Both the position numbers and the translations under genes were made by a program. Under the pieces are notes generated by a model, which saw only the letters and a program-made list of their open reading frames with translations, did no database searches and was not told the origin of the DNA. From Amphimedon queenslandica (Eukaryota; Porifera; Demospongiae; Haplosclerida; Niphatidae), in assembly GCF_000090795.2 (NCBI RefSeq), contig NW_003546244.1, positions 727,568-791,567 of the forward strand: a stretch of 64,000 bases of DNA. The letters are read 5' to 3'. This document shows positions 24,262 to 36,304 of the stretch, in pieces. Position 1 is the first letter of the stretch. Each line of letters opens with the position of its first letter.

Positions 24262-26559
24262 TATGAATCTGTGTCTAATAAAAAAGAGAGAGAGAAAGAG
24301 AGGCAATGAATGTATTACGTATTGTGTTATATTTTTATGAATACAATTAATGTCTTCCTATGGGAGGTAATGTTGGAGTTGAATATGATTAATAAAAGCA
24401 CCATGCATAAAAAACATTAGTAAAATAATCATTTAAGGTACACACAAATAATGATAGATACTATAGGTCACACAGTATTTGTACTCACAGGCAATAAAAC
24501 ACACAAAAAAATCACATGCACATGTACTAGATTATACACATCTAAGTGTAGGTAGGTAGTATAGTACTAGGGGGAACAGGTATGTTACAATTCAACAATT
24601 TCTACAAGAAACCTCTCAAAATTACTTCTATAAGAAACACCTGGTCAATTTTTCAATAGTTTTATATAAATTTTCACTTTACATGCATAAACATATGTAG
24701 TTACAACTTGGCACACCGTGTACATGTACATGCACAGTATATTTCTCTTCAAGAAAATGACACAGCAGGATTGCCCAATATGCCTCATAATTGAAATCCT
24801 TCAGGACTACCTTCAAACAAATAGAGATATTGAGTAACTGAGAGTTTGTTGACAAACACTTAGAATGAAATAAGAGAGAAGGGGGAGTTCTCAAGAGTAT
24901 TTGAATTCACAAGAACTAGCACCATCATGCAGGTATATATCCTCACAATATAAACACTCATTAATGAAAACACAATGGAATACTGTATTTCCACCTGGAG
25001 TTGTACATGTACATGTCTTACAAGTACAGATAGGATATAGTTTGAAGAAAATGATTCATTTAGAGCATAATCATTCAATTAATGGATACACTATTATAAA
25101 AATAGGTAAAACAATACAGTGATTATCTATGCATGCATTGAAGACCAATTTCAAATAGTGCCAGTGACAATACTAATCCTATTAAGATTGTCAAAAGGCC
25201 AACACATGATCAAGATATGCATACAGTGCACACATCACCTTCCCTCCTCCACACTGGATCACTCTCACACAATTTATTACACCCTAGGTGGAGTTTGTTC
25301 ATACTTATTGGACTGTTTATCAAAATTGAAGTTCCACAATGGTGAAAATGAAAAATGTGCAAATGGAAATGCTTTAAGAGAAAAGCAGGGCCTTCGGTTT
25401 GGTCCAAACATAATTTTAGTTTCATTTCTGTCTGTTCTTTTCGGGTACATGTACAGTTAATAAGTATGAAACATAAATTATGTTGAAATCTATACAACTG
25501 GTTATATCACTACAATCAACCTCGGTCTTCAAATCAATCTTTCTCACCTTCTTATCCCACCCTCTCTCGCTCTCTTTCCTTCTCCCTCTCTTTCTTTTAA
25601 AGTAAAACATTATCATCATTTCCTCTATTCCTCATTCTCTATCTCTACTATCATCATTATCCATATCCACTCAGCCACTACCAGACTGCCATCATGTTAC
25701 ATTACAACAGTACCAATGAGCAAGGTCTGTATAAACACTTAAAAATTACTAGCATACCAACACAAACAATTGCAACAGCTACACTACTATCAAACAACGT
25801 GAAGCATTACCTTTAAAGACTACTTGTTGTGATAGACTCTTCCCTGATATCAAATAAAGAAACCCAAGGATTGGCTCGGATTATAAACGGGTATGGGGGG
25901 TTGGCAATGCTCCTACCTTTATACATGTACATGCACTATAGCTGCGTGTGGTCTCATATGTAACCAAGTCTCCCTCTCTCTAATAGCTAATAAGGTGACT
26001 TTAATACAAAACAGAGAAACCCGGTTGGTATGACAATCAATATTGTGTACTCAATTCAAACTAGCAGCCAGGTGAGAGGGATCACCCCTCCCCTTTCTCA
26101 GGCTTGTCTTTATACACAAAAGGATATAAATTAAGGATCTCCCAGTAGTAAAAGGGAATGAACTCACCCTCTTTTAAACCCGAGACTGGCGGCCAACGAT
26201 GACTTGCTTTCTCTTGACAAACACAGACTAAACTTCAAAGACTCAAACACCAACAACCTACACGAGAAGAAACGAGCGAAGCTAGAATAGAATCCAATCC
26301 AAACCCTCACCTTCTTTTCTTTCCTCTGGCTAAAAAGTTTCTGACTAATGCTGATAAAACTTCTCTCCTCCTCTCTCTGTGCCTAGCCTATTCTCACAAT
26401 GTCACAATCGGTCAATCAATCACAATATGGGCGTGGTCGCTGACCTTATATGGAACACCCATTCCATCACATGTAAAGAGAGGTAAGCGCAAAATGTGAT
26501 TGTGTATGAATAATCCTTTATGTAAAATGCTTCAGTTAGTTACATTGGCACAGGTAAAC
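24262..26559. other. Intergenic region between PTEN and the divergent coiled-coil gene
   Basis: Apart from the possible untranslated exon at 26168-26290, no exon was recognised. The region carries several TACATGTAC-type palindromes (for example 24720, 25008, 25445, 25923) and likely contains the promoters of both neighbouring genes. Confidence 0.6.
26168..26290 (-). other. Possible 5' untranslated exon of PTEN
   Basis: On the minus strand AAAAGAGGGTGAGTTC gives a good splice donor near 26168, preceded by sequence richer in GC than its surroundings. It is about 1.9 kb upstream of the PTEN ATG, in the right orientation. No transcript evidence is available, so this is a guess. Confidence 0.35.
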
Positions 26560-29316
26560 ATGCAGAAGAGAGGATCGATAGACAGAGGCAACAGGATCAT
26601 AGTATTGGTTGCCTTGCTTGTCATCATCGCCCTCTGTGTCTTGTATTTCATGAAAAGATCAGAGCTACACAGGGTCATCAGACATTCAAATACTGAGAAA
26701 GTTAGCCCTTTTAATGTATCTTTGTATTCACATGCCCTATATGCATTAACAATGATTATTTTGACAAAGTTATTGAATGTTAATGTTATATACTGTGTTC
26801 AAGTATATGTACATATATGTATATGCATATATGTTCTTTCCTGTCTTTCAAAATCAACACAACACTTATGTTTCAGTGTCGTTTGTCTAAACAGTAAACA
26901 GTAATTAGTGGCAATAGAGGGAGTGTTCACTTTTTGCTTAAATGAATTAGTGGGCCTGCTAGCTATTAGTTGACATTTAACAATAATGAAGCCATTTTGT
27001 GATTTATTCACATCACTTGACATTACTTTCATTTCCTTGGTATGATTAGCATCTCTATGCATCAACTGCATATTTGCCTCTTTATCAGCATAACAATAAT
27101 AAAAATATAATATATGCAATAATATTTTTTGCAGAACAAATTAAAGGAAATTGAGGCCAATTTGAATCAACGGATTTTAGAACAGGACCAGAAAATTAAA
27201 GCAATGCAGCAACAGGTGGACAATTACAAGACACAGATGAACAAGTAAATGAGCAAGAAAACACTGTCAGATAACAGAGTAGAGTTTGAGTCTGGATTGA
27301 GTGGATTCAACGAGTTATTTTTTATTTTAGGTGCGAGGACCAATTACTAGTCAGCGACAAAGAAATGGATGCTAAGGATAAGCTGATTCAGCAGTGCACC
27401 AAAACACAGGAAGAGAGCACGAAAGAATTGGTAAGACATAATAATGTGGGATTATTGTACACAAGTGCATACCAAAGAGTGTGATCAATACCTCGTTGCA
27501 TGGAGAATAAGTTTAACACTATATAATGAATGGCACATGTGATCCTAGCCCAGTTTGGTAGCCATTTCCAAGGCAAAATAAAAGTATACTTTGTGTATAC
27601 ATGTTGTACTTTATGTGTATACAAAGGAGTGAAAGGAGTGTGAGAACTAGACTCTGTTTTTCATCATGTATGATAAATTAAAGGAAATGTTGTAGTAAAG
27701 TGATTCCCTCTAACATTTGGTCCCTGATAACAATTCCTCTATTTTCAACTATCATTTGAGTATGTATACTGTGTGACATTGATTGTATTTTTTTATTATA
27801 CAGACTAAATGCCAGGAAGAGGCACAAGCATTGAGAGGTAAGAGTGATTAGTGGATATGTGTGTATTTGTAATTAGTTCAAGATTGAGTTGCTGTAATAA
27901 TAAAGATGCTAATGTAGTTAACAGCATTTGTCTTAACTGATCTCCCCTTTGTGTGCCTATCTCTATTTTAATACATAATAGTTATTCTTGTAGTATTACT
28001 CTTGTAGTATTACTATATACTCTTTGAATAGTAGTAGCAATGATGTCAGTTCTGTGTTGCCAATCTTTTATTGTATATTTTTCTTTGTGGGACATAAACT
28101 AGTGGAAGGAGATCCTGGCTATGGCCAATACTGTACTGTATTGAGTTCTCTTAACTTAGTTCACCTGTGAAGCAAAGGAAATCATGCTCAACTAAACTAT
28201 ACCCTTGTATTAATAGTCAATTACTAAATTCTATTTTATTTCAAAGAAAATGGCAGGAGATGTTGCACTGGGCACTAGTTACTGTAGTACTATTAGCATA
28301 TTTTGTACAGCTACGACGGTAGTAGTCCTTTTGTGGATTTTGAATTGTGTTTACTGCTCTTTTATTTTCAATTTTAATAGAAAGTACATATTGTATCATT
28401 AGTTTAAGCTTTACGCATGTTTTGTTTTTGTTAGTTAGTCAAACATTTGAACAACAATCAGTGAAGCATACAACATCCTTAATATTCTTCCTTGCTTTGT
28501 TCTGATATCAGAAACCAGAATAGTTTTTATAATCTACCAATGCTCATGGCCCCCAAGACATTTTGCTAAAAATATTTTTCTTCTGTGATCATGTTTATTT
28601 CCCTCGCTCCTGTGTAGGCGTGTGGACGTGGGTATTATATTAATCATGTCTGTGTTTATTTTTTTATTTTTCATATAGAGTCAAGCACCAAGACTAGTAG
28701 TGAAATGGAGCAAGCAAAAGAACAACTAAAAACTGCCGAGAGTAAATTGGGCAAGTGTTATGAGTCTTTGTCATCTAACGCAGAGGAAATAAAACTGATG
28801 AAGGATAAACTGTGAGTGAAATTTTCAATTTGTCTAAAATTGTTTATATTAAAACTGCTAGTATTGAGGAAAAATATTTTTGGCCTGATTTTTAAGCAGC
28901 TTTAAAAATTCATTAAAAATCCAAATTTGATCGGAATCAGTTCAAGTTGAAACTCAATATAAGAACATGATTATGTATCAGAAAAAATTTTTTAAATGGA
29001 GAATTCTCTCCTTTTCATTTTTAACGAAATTTAGCCAAAGTGGACTTTGACCTGATTTTTGAGCAACTTTAAAAATTCATGAAAAATTCAAATGTGATTG
29101 GAATTAGCTCTAAGTTCTGCACATCCTCACTAATATGTGGAAAGATGACTTTTGTGAAATATATTTTATGTTCTCTGGGAAATATGCCCCGCCCCTTATA
29201 CGTTATTCGCATCCTTTAAATAATTTTGTTCATTATTATAACTTTTGATATTTATATATTTTAGGACTAAATGTCAAGTAAAGTCTCCTGGTGATGCCCT
29301 TGATTCTATTCAATGA
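26560..29316 (+). CDS. Small single-pass coiled-coil membrane protein
   Basis: I do not recognise the family. The likely start is the ATG at 26560 (an in-frame ATG also exists at 26500). After a short basic segment (MQKRGSIDRGNR) comes a membrane helix (IIVLVALLVIIALCVLYF) and then KRSELHR. The rest is charged and predicted coiled coil: NKLKEIEANLNQRILEQDQK (from about 27135), CEDQLLVSDKEMDAKDKLI (about 27332), TKCQEEAQALR (about 27804), then SSEMEQAKEQLKTAESKLG (about 28680). It ends TKCQVKSPGDALDSIQ, stop at 29314-29316. The motif (T/N)KC(Q/E) recurs at exon starts. Total length is roughly 190 residues. The layout (short basic N-terminus, helix, long coiled coil) resembles Golgi type II proteins of the GOLM1 kind in architecture only. 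Confidence 0.75.
28877..29130 (-). repeat. Dispersed repeat family B, diverged copy
   Basis: Holds TTTAAAAATTCAT and GATCGGAATCAG blocks, the reverse complement of the copies at 34070 and 39150. It lies in the last intron of the coiled-coil gene. Confidence 0.75.
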
Positions 29317-29541
29317 TACTGCACTTGTTGAAGAGAAGACAATTGGAACTTATTATATATATTAATTTAATTTTTTATTTTATTTTTTGTGTGTTAGTCA
29401 CAACGATTGCATGATTCAATCTCTTTTAAACTACCAATTATAATTATAATTATTATTTATTATTACTATTATCATTATTATTATTATTATTATTTAAATC
29501 TAATTTTTATTTTACCACCAATCACCCAAAGCATATATGAG

Positions 29542-31276
29542 TCAGTAATATTTATTATGTTTGTTGGTACTGCTTCCTTTATCCTGAAGCCTCTCTTGTG
29601 TAATGTGTACATGAACTGGTGGTGGAGGACAATTAACATCACTACCAATTCCATGAGATCTTGAGATGCTTTTCCTAGTACCAGACTGAGGATGGGCCTG
29701 CTGATCGGGAATGAGAGAAAAAGGTCGATTCCGTTTCCCAGGTGTGTTAAGACGAGAGGACATGTTTATATCTTGATCTAATTCGCTCTGGAGTCTCTCA
29801 TGGAATGAGCGGTCACTCCCTCTTGACATTAGGCGGGAATGAGCATCCCTTATGATGGTGTCGTGCTGTGGTAGTTTAAATGGTGAAGCACCATCAATAT
29901 CACCGCTCTGACTCATGTAGTGATGACAGCCACCAATTGCTGATAAAGTCTTGTTTTCTTCTACTTGTTTATTGTTGGGAGTTGCAATTTGACTATGTGT
30001 ATCTGATGGGCTGTTGTTGGCCTGCTGTGGGTTGGGATCAATCTCCCCTATAGCTGCCATCCTAAGCATGTTGAGTACAATAGTCTTCTCTGTGTAAAAA
30101 AAATAATAAGAATACTTTATTTTGGCATTAAAAATGCATGTGCATTACATGTGAAGGTGCAAAAATTGAATGATAATTAGCAGCCATGCAAGTGTGAATC
30201 TTGAGCAAAAATTAATTGCATAGTAAGGTAATAATAAGTGAAAATGAGACTGTGAAATGACATGAATACCTGACTCTGAGCAAGTCTGCAGCCAAGCAAA
30301 GCATGCAGGGATTGAGTTTGTCTGTAATATTCGGCATAAAAGATCTAAAATCTGCAGAAAAAATGAAACAAGTTTTTTAATCAGAGAATCATGTTAGGTC
30401 AATGCAAACCTTTTCAAAAATTAAAGTAATTAATGGACATGCATGCAAAAGGAATTAGTAAAAGTACCTGTTCATCTTCAAGATGGTCATAGGCCCCACT
30501 CCTCTGACTTTGCTGACTGGAGATTTCTCCCATTGCTCTGTTTATTGCCTTGTGGGTCTTCTTTTCAAGCTCATCTTTCCATGCATAAGTTACAGGAACT
30601 ATATGTATTAATTGTCATTGAAAAATTAACAAGCCAATAATTATTTAATGGCTGATTTATAACTTTTAAATTTAACAGTAAAATCTATTATTTAGGTTGT
30701 GTTTACCTATGCCAATAGCTGGGATGTATTTTGCCTTGTTAGCACTGTATCTGGTGTTACCAGGAGGACGATAATGAGTGCAGTAGTCTTCTCCTGTTGG
30801 AGCTGAGAAAACCAATCGTCGTTCATAATTGTCTTCAACAACACAAATAGGCACGTCAAGTAATCCTTTCATGTGTCTGACTCGACCTATAAGAAAGAAA
30901 GGGATAAAAATTAAGCACAGCAAAGCATGGTGCAATCATTGCAAGTGTTTAATAAGTTGCTGCAGGGACAATGCAGTGAAGCAACCTATTTACTTTGATA
31001 TTAGCAAAGAAAGAGACACACATACACAGCATGCACTCAATATTCATCTTCAGTACCTGGATGGGGATTATGTCTTGTATAGAAGCCAATTCTTTGCTGG
31101 TAAGGTTTGGATCCATCCTCTAGTATCCCAGCCTCTTCCCTGTGGCTCAGGTAAGGTCGTATATTCCTAGAGTATAGGAGTGACTTCGTCCTATATGAAG
31201 GAGGGATGTGGCTTTGGGTCAATGGTCCTCTAAGCAATATCCCTTCCTGTCCCCTCGGGATAAATGTTGCTGTCAT
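29542..31276 (-). CDS. TBATA: TBATA/SPATIAL-like protein
   Basis: Five exons: 31057-31276, about 30704-30890, 30472-30600, 30270-30351 and 29542-30092. The conceptual protein matches remembered features of vertebrate TBATA (thymus, brain and testes associated; SPATIAL) in order: FYTRHNPHPG followed by DVPICVVEDN, then YAWKDELEKK, then ILDLLCRILQTNSIPACFAW with EKTIVLNMLRMA. In the vertebrate protein the corresponding segments are a His/Pro-rich stretch, a PVCVV segment, AWKKEL and an ELLCRILETD helix. The C-terminal 180 residues are polar, Ser/Asn/Gln-rich and look disordered. It is divergent from NF-kappaB with 484 bp between start codons. The molecular function of the family is poorly known; vertebrate links are to thymic epithelium and germ cells. 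The identification is by eye, without an alignment. Confidence 0.72.
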
Positions 31277-31760
31277 TGTTATTCTTTATTTAGCACAAAG
31301 AGAGTCAAAGAGAGTGAGTTGTTCCTTCTTCACAGGTCTCAAAGCTGTGATTATGGTTGCTATGGGATTGCAAATTAGCAAGATTCATATCACAGGTGTA
31401 GCTGCTACTCTGCAGTGAAGAGATGAAGGTGTGGCTCATTAAGCTAGAAGGAAATGGGAGGAGCAGAGTGGTTAATTAAGACCGCCCACTCTAAATTGGT
31501 TTAGGTGTGAGCTGATATCTGATTGGTCAGTCATGATGTCATAAGTAACCCGCCGGCCATCTTTGAGGGTTTTTCCCATCATTGATAGGTACCATAAAGC
31601 CTAAAGGAGCTGATTACGACCTATTTTATGTTATTTCTGTCGGTGTGTGGGGCTGTGTTTTACTACTAGGAAAAGATCCAAGAAGAAAAGAATATTCTGA
31701 ACAAGCCAATACCGACATTATCATATTTTGAGGAGTACCCGAGGCAGTCCTTTAGCAGCC
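31277..31760. promoter_or_regulatory. Divergent promoter region, TBATA-like gene and NF-kappaB
   Basis: 484 bp between two start codons. The NF-kappaB ATG at 31761 sits in a strong context (GCAGCCATGGC). GGGTTTTTCCC at 31567-31577 has the GGG...CCC half-site spacing of a kappaB element but does not fit the full consensus. No TATA box was clear. Confidence 0.5.
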
Positions 31761-34700
31761 ATGGCTTTTAATGGTATTGATCCCTCTTCTCTCCCCGAGG
31801 CACTCATTAGGGATACCATGAACACTCTCCCGACTCACATTGTCAACAGCAATCCGGACTCACTCAACAGTAAGTCCAATATTATTATGTACCATTTGGC
31901 ATGTGTTTATCTAGTCATCATCTATTGTACTCATGACTTTTACAAAGAAATATTATACATTGTGTATTATTTATTGTTGGCTTCTGGACATACTGTGTAC
32001 GTACACATGCTCACTTAATGATTAGAATGTACACAGTTGTGGTCACAAATGGTATCAAATGAAAAAGGTTTAATTATTTGAGTGGGTTTATGCAACTACC
32101 TTCCCCGTTAAACTGGGTTTGATCCAGTGTCACTTAAAATGACTATTGTGATGATATAGTGTCACTGTTCTGTTATTGGTTTCATTGTTGCACTATGTTT
32201 TGAGCTGGCCATACATATAATTCATCAATAGCTTCTCAGAAAGTGTTTTATATTCAATACTGAAATTTTATGCTCTCTACAATTTGAAAATTCATTCAAC
32301 AGGATATTTTTTAGCTCTTGTAATAATGGTAATGATAATGATAAAGTCACTGTTATGCCTCTGAGATAATGATGTGTGTGTGTGTGTGTGTGTGTGCATT
32401 AGCTTGAAAGTGACTTGTAGTGTATTATATGATTAACTGGTTCTCTCCCTATATCTCAATGATATTAGCAGGATACTAGTACATACACTCTACTTTAATG
32501 AGATTGTACTCATGTAAATATGGCGATGACATCGCATCCACATTCAAAGGGGTATTGTCATTATTCTTAGAAAAAATTCCCTTCTTCATTCTATTTGTTT
32601 TCTCTCGTCATAGTTGGCTGTAAATAATGGCTGAGTTTGGGTATTGCATGTTTGTACTGACGTCTTGTCATAGTTATGAGCTACTGTACATGATTTTATT
32701 TCTTGTGTATTATTGTTTATGTTTAATGTAAAAATAATGACTCGTTTTGATTTGTCTCTTCCTTTTTCGTTTTTTCTCTCTCTCTATTTTAGGCTCACCT
32801 TATTCTTCTTTGACTCAAGTCCGACTTGAAATTGTTGAACAACCGAAATCAGTATGTCCATTTGTTCACGTGTGCATGCATATACATTCATGTACTACAT
32901 ACATTCTTTTGCTGTTTTCTTAAATTTTTTGCATGTCATTATAATTGCAGTGTTCCTATAACTATCATTTACTTCATTATTCACATTCACACATGACACT
33001 TTATCGCTGTAAAGACAGTGTTGATGCTATAACTGAAAGCATTAGTCCTTTTGCTTTTCTTTCCAAAATCTTAGAAAATAATCAACTGCTATTCAAGCTT
33101 ACATGCTGCAACGTAATTCATGCAACTATTTTAAAATTTGTAAAAAATCTTATAATGAAATATTTGCCATGAGTTTGTGTTGTTTATTGTTGTTGTTTTT
33201 GTTTTTGTTTGTTTGTTTATAGAGAGGATTCAGGTTCCGTTACGACTGTGAGGGTCAGAGTCACGGTGGTCTCCCGGGAGAGAATTCCGAGAAAAACCGA
33301 CGCCAAAAAACCTATCCAACCGTCCACGTAAGTCAACCACCGGTCACCATAGCAACCGTCTCTCTCTCTCCTCCCCTTGATAGTTGAAAGGTTATCGTGG
33401 GCGGGCCCGTGTGATGGTTTCCTTGGTAACAGACTCTGACCCAGCAATGCCTCATGCCCATTCTATAGTTGGAAAGAATGCTATTGATGGTCGCTGTGTT
33501 GTAGAGATAGGGCCAGAGACGGATATGTATGCACAGTAAGTCGAATTTGTATGTCTGTACATTAATATGATACAATTAAAATAATTATGTGTATATACGA
33601 GATTAAGAATGTGGAGGCATTTGTAAACAAATAAAGCCCACCCTTGAGCTGACAGTAGGTGGGTTGTATTGCTTTTTGGCAATGAAAGAACATATTGACA
33701 AGATGTGTGTATCATTAGGAGTGTCCCCTATTGAAGTTACATGGTGCTTACAATGTATAATCTTTACATGGATTTATTCGCATTGTGTGCTACATACATG
33801 TACAAGTACATGTACATGTACATGTACCCTAGCTGTTATTTATTGTTGTAGGAAATGATGGTAGAAAAAATGGCATGCAACTGCAAAGCCTCTTTGATGG
33901 GCTTGTAGCTCATGTAACTTGTGCTGAGTGTCAACACTAGACTGGAGTTACATGTACATGTACATGTACATGTACATGTATACTAGTGGATGCTAACACC
34001 AGTTGAATGAGAGCTATAGTCAGGGTGGTTGTGGTATATAGTGCTCATGCAGCTTCTTGTCTGTCAAGTTGCTCAAAAATTGGGCCAAATTTTGATAAGA
34101 ATCACAAGGAGAGAATTCTTCATTTTTATAATTTTTCCTAATCCATATGTCCCTACATTTTGTATGTTTTGTAGCAAGTTTGAGCTGAGTCCTGCAATCA
34201 AATTTGATTTTTTATAAATTTTTTAAGTTGCCCTAAGTGCCATGTACTAGTAGTGCTTGTTAGCTTATGAAGCTCATGCTGTTTAGAAAACTGTCCGTGT
34301 ATATCACTTATTATTAAAAATGCTTGAAAAAGAGTTTGTTGTGGCACTGTGGGTACAAAGGATTGCGGTTGTCTGTCAGTTATTTGAGAGACAATGCATG
34401 CACCATAGTGTGTGTGTGTAAGGGGAATATTATTAGTAAGGAATTTTGCACCATGTCCACGTGTGTGTGATTGACAATGAATTGACAATAATGTAATTCT
34501 TTTAAACTCTTTGTTTCACATTAGCTAGTATACAGTAAATAATGTCAGTATGAATTAACACATTATACTCACAAAGTATTTATTGTCATACATGTTTATG
34601 TATCGAACATTTACGTTGTACATGCAGGTTCACAAGTCTTGGTATACTTCATGTTACTAAAAAGAAAGTCCCTGAAGTTTTGACGAGGCGTCTCTTACAG

Positions 34701-36272
34701 CAAACAACTCCTCGTGGACAAATGGTTGACCAAATGGAAGTGGTTGATGTTGATATGACCACCGCCCAACTAACATCTGGTATGTTATAGAGAGAGAGAG
34801 AAGGAGGGAGGTCTTGGTTACATTATGTTATAATGTCTAGAAGAGCAAGATGAGATACACCAGCAAGCTCAGACTTTAGCCAAGTCAATGAATCTCTCTG
34901 TGGTAAGGTTGTGCTTTCAAGCCTTCCTCCCTGATGAGAATGGACGCTATACAATACCAATTGATCCTGTATTTAGCAACAAAGTCTATGACAGCAGTAA
35001 GTCCTCAATGTTCCTTAAAATACAGTAGAAAATATGATTTTGCATCACTTTTAAAATAATCTTGTATTTGCGAATTTTTAGAGGCACCTTCTGCTGGTAC
35101 ATTAAAGATATGTCGTCTTGATCGGACCAGTGGGAGTGTTAAAGGCGGAGATGATGTTTTCCTTCTTTGTGACAAAGTTCAAAAGAGTAAGATACATATA
35201 CATACACTAACCCATGCACCGCCCCCTCCTTTATCATTATGATTGGTTTAATTCCTCTATCTACTCTTATAGACTGTATGTACAGTATAAACTTACATGT
35301 ATAGGTTGATATCTCTATGTTACAATTACAATCGTCAAAGGAAGCCTTTATTTATGCTATGTCTTCTCTTTCCCATTTCCTCTTTCTCTCCTTCCTCTCT
35401 TTAGATGATATTGAGGTTGTATTTTATGAAGATAAGCAGGAAACTACTGGTGGGATGCAGTTGCAGCCGTGGATGGCTAAAGGAAGGTTTGGACCCAATG
35501 ATGTCCATCACCAGGTAAGAATACCTAGTACTCCGATTAGTAGTAAATAGTAATTATGTAGTCTAGAAATTGCATGATCTGTATATGTACGCATGTAGAT
35601 GTACACTTTAATATCTGATTAAAGTGAAGTATTGATGTTCTTAGAATGACATGATCTGCTATCACTCTGTCTGTGTGGTTTATAGGAAACAGTTTTGGTT
35701 TTATCCAAACTTAGAATTCTCTTTATGTACACATGTACGTGTACACAAATTCTTGAGCCACTGTAGTGTTCCCATTTAATCATACGTGTACATGTACCTC
35801 TTAAAGAATGTAGTACATGCAATTAAATCTCTCCCTCCTTCTCTCTCCCCTTCTCTCTCCCTTTCTCCCCCCCTCTCTCTCTCCCCCTCTCTCTCTCCCC
35901 CTCTCTCTCTTCCCCCTCTCCCTCTCTTTAGTATGCAATAGTATTCCAAACTCCAACATTTTACAATCAAGCTATAGAGCACCCTGTTCAAGTATGGATT
36001 GCTTTGAAGAGACCTTCCGATCACGAGACCTCAGAACCAAAACCTTTCCTCTACCTACCACAGGAATTTGGTATGTATAGTATACCATGTACTCATGTGA
36101 ATAATACATTCAATAATTAACTCTCATTACATGATGTGTGTATGTACAGAATTGTGTGCTTATAATGACTTGAGGAACGTAAATGTAGTATACATGTACA
36201 TGTATTTGTGACATGTTGTATTGGTAATTAATATCTCCAGAATTTCTCTACATGTACTACTTAATGATAATG

Positions 36273-36304
<32 letters not shown>

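Noticed and set aside
31567-31577. GGGTTTTTCCC upstream of NF-kappaB as an autoregulatory kappaB site
   Set aside because: The half-sites fit, but position four is a pyrimidine on one strand and the 3' half lacks pyrimidines on the other, so it misses the GGGRNNYYCC consensus. Kept only as a note.
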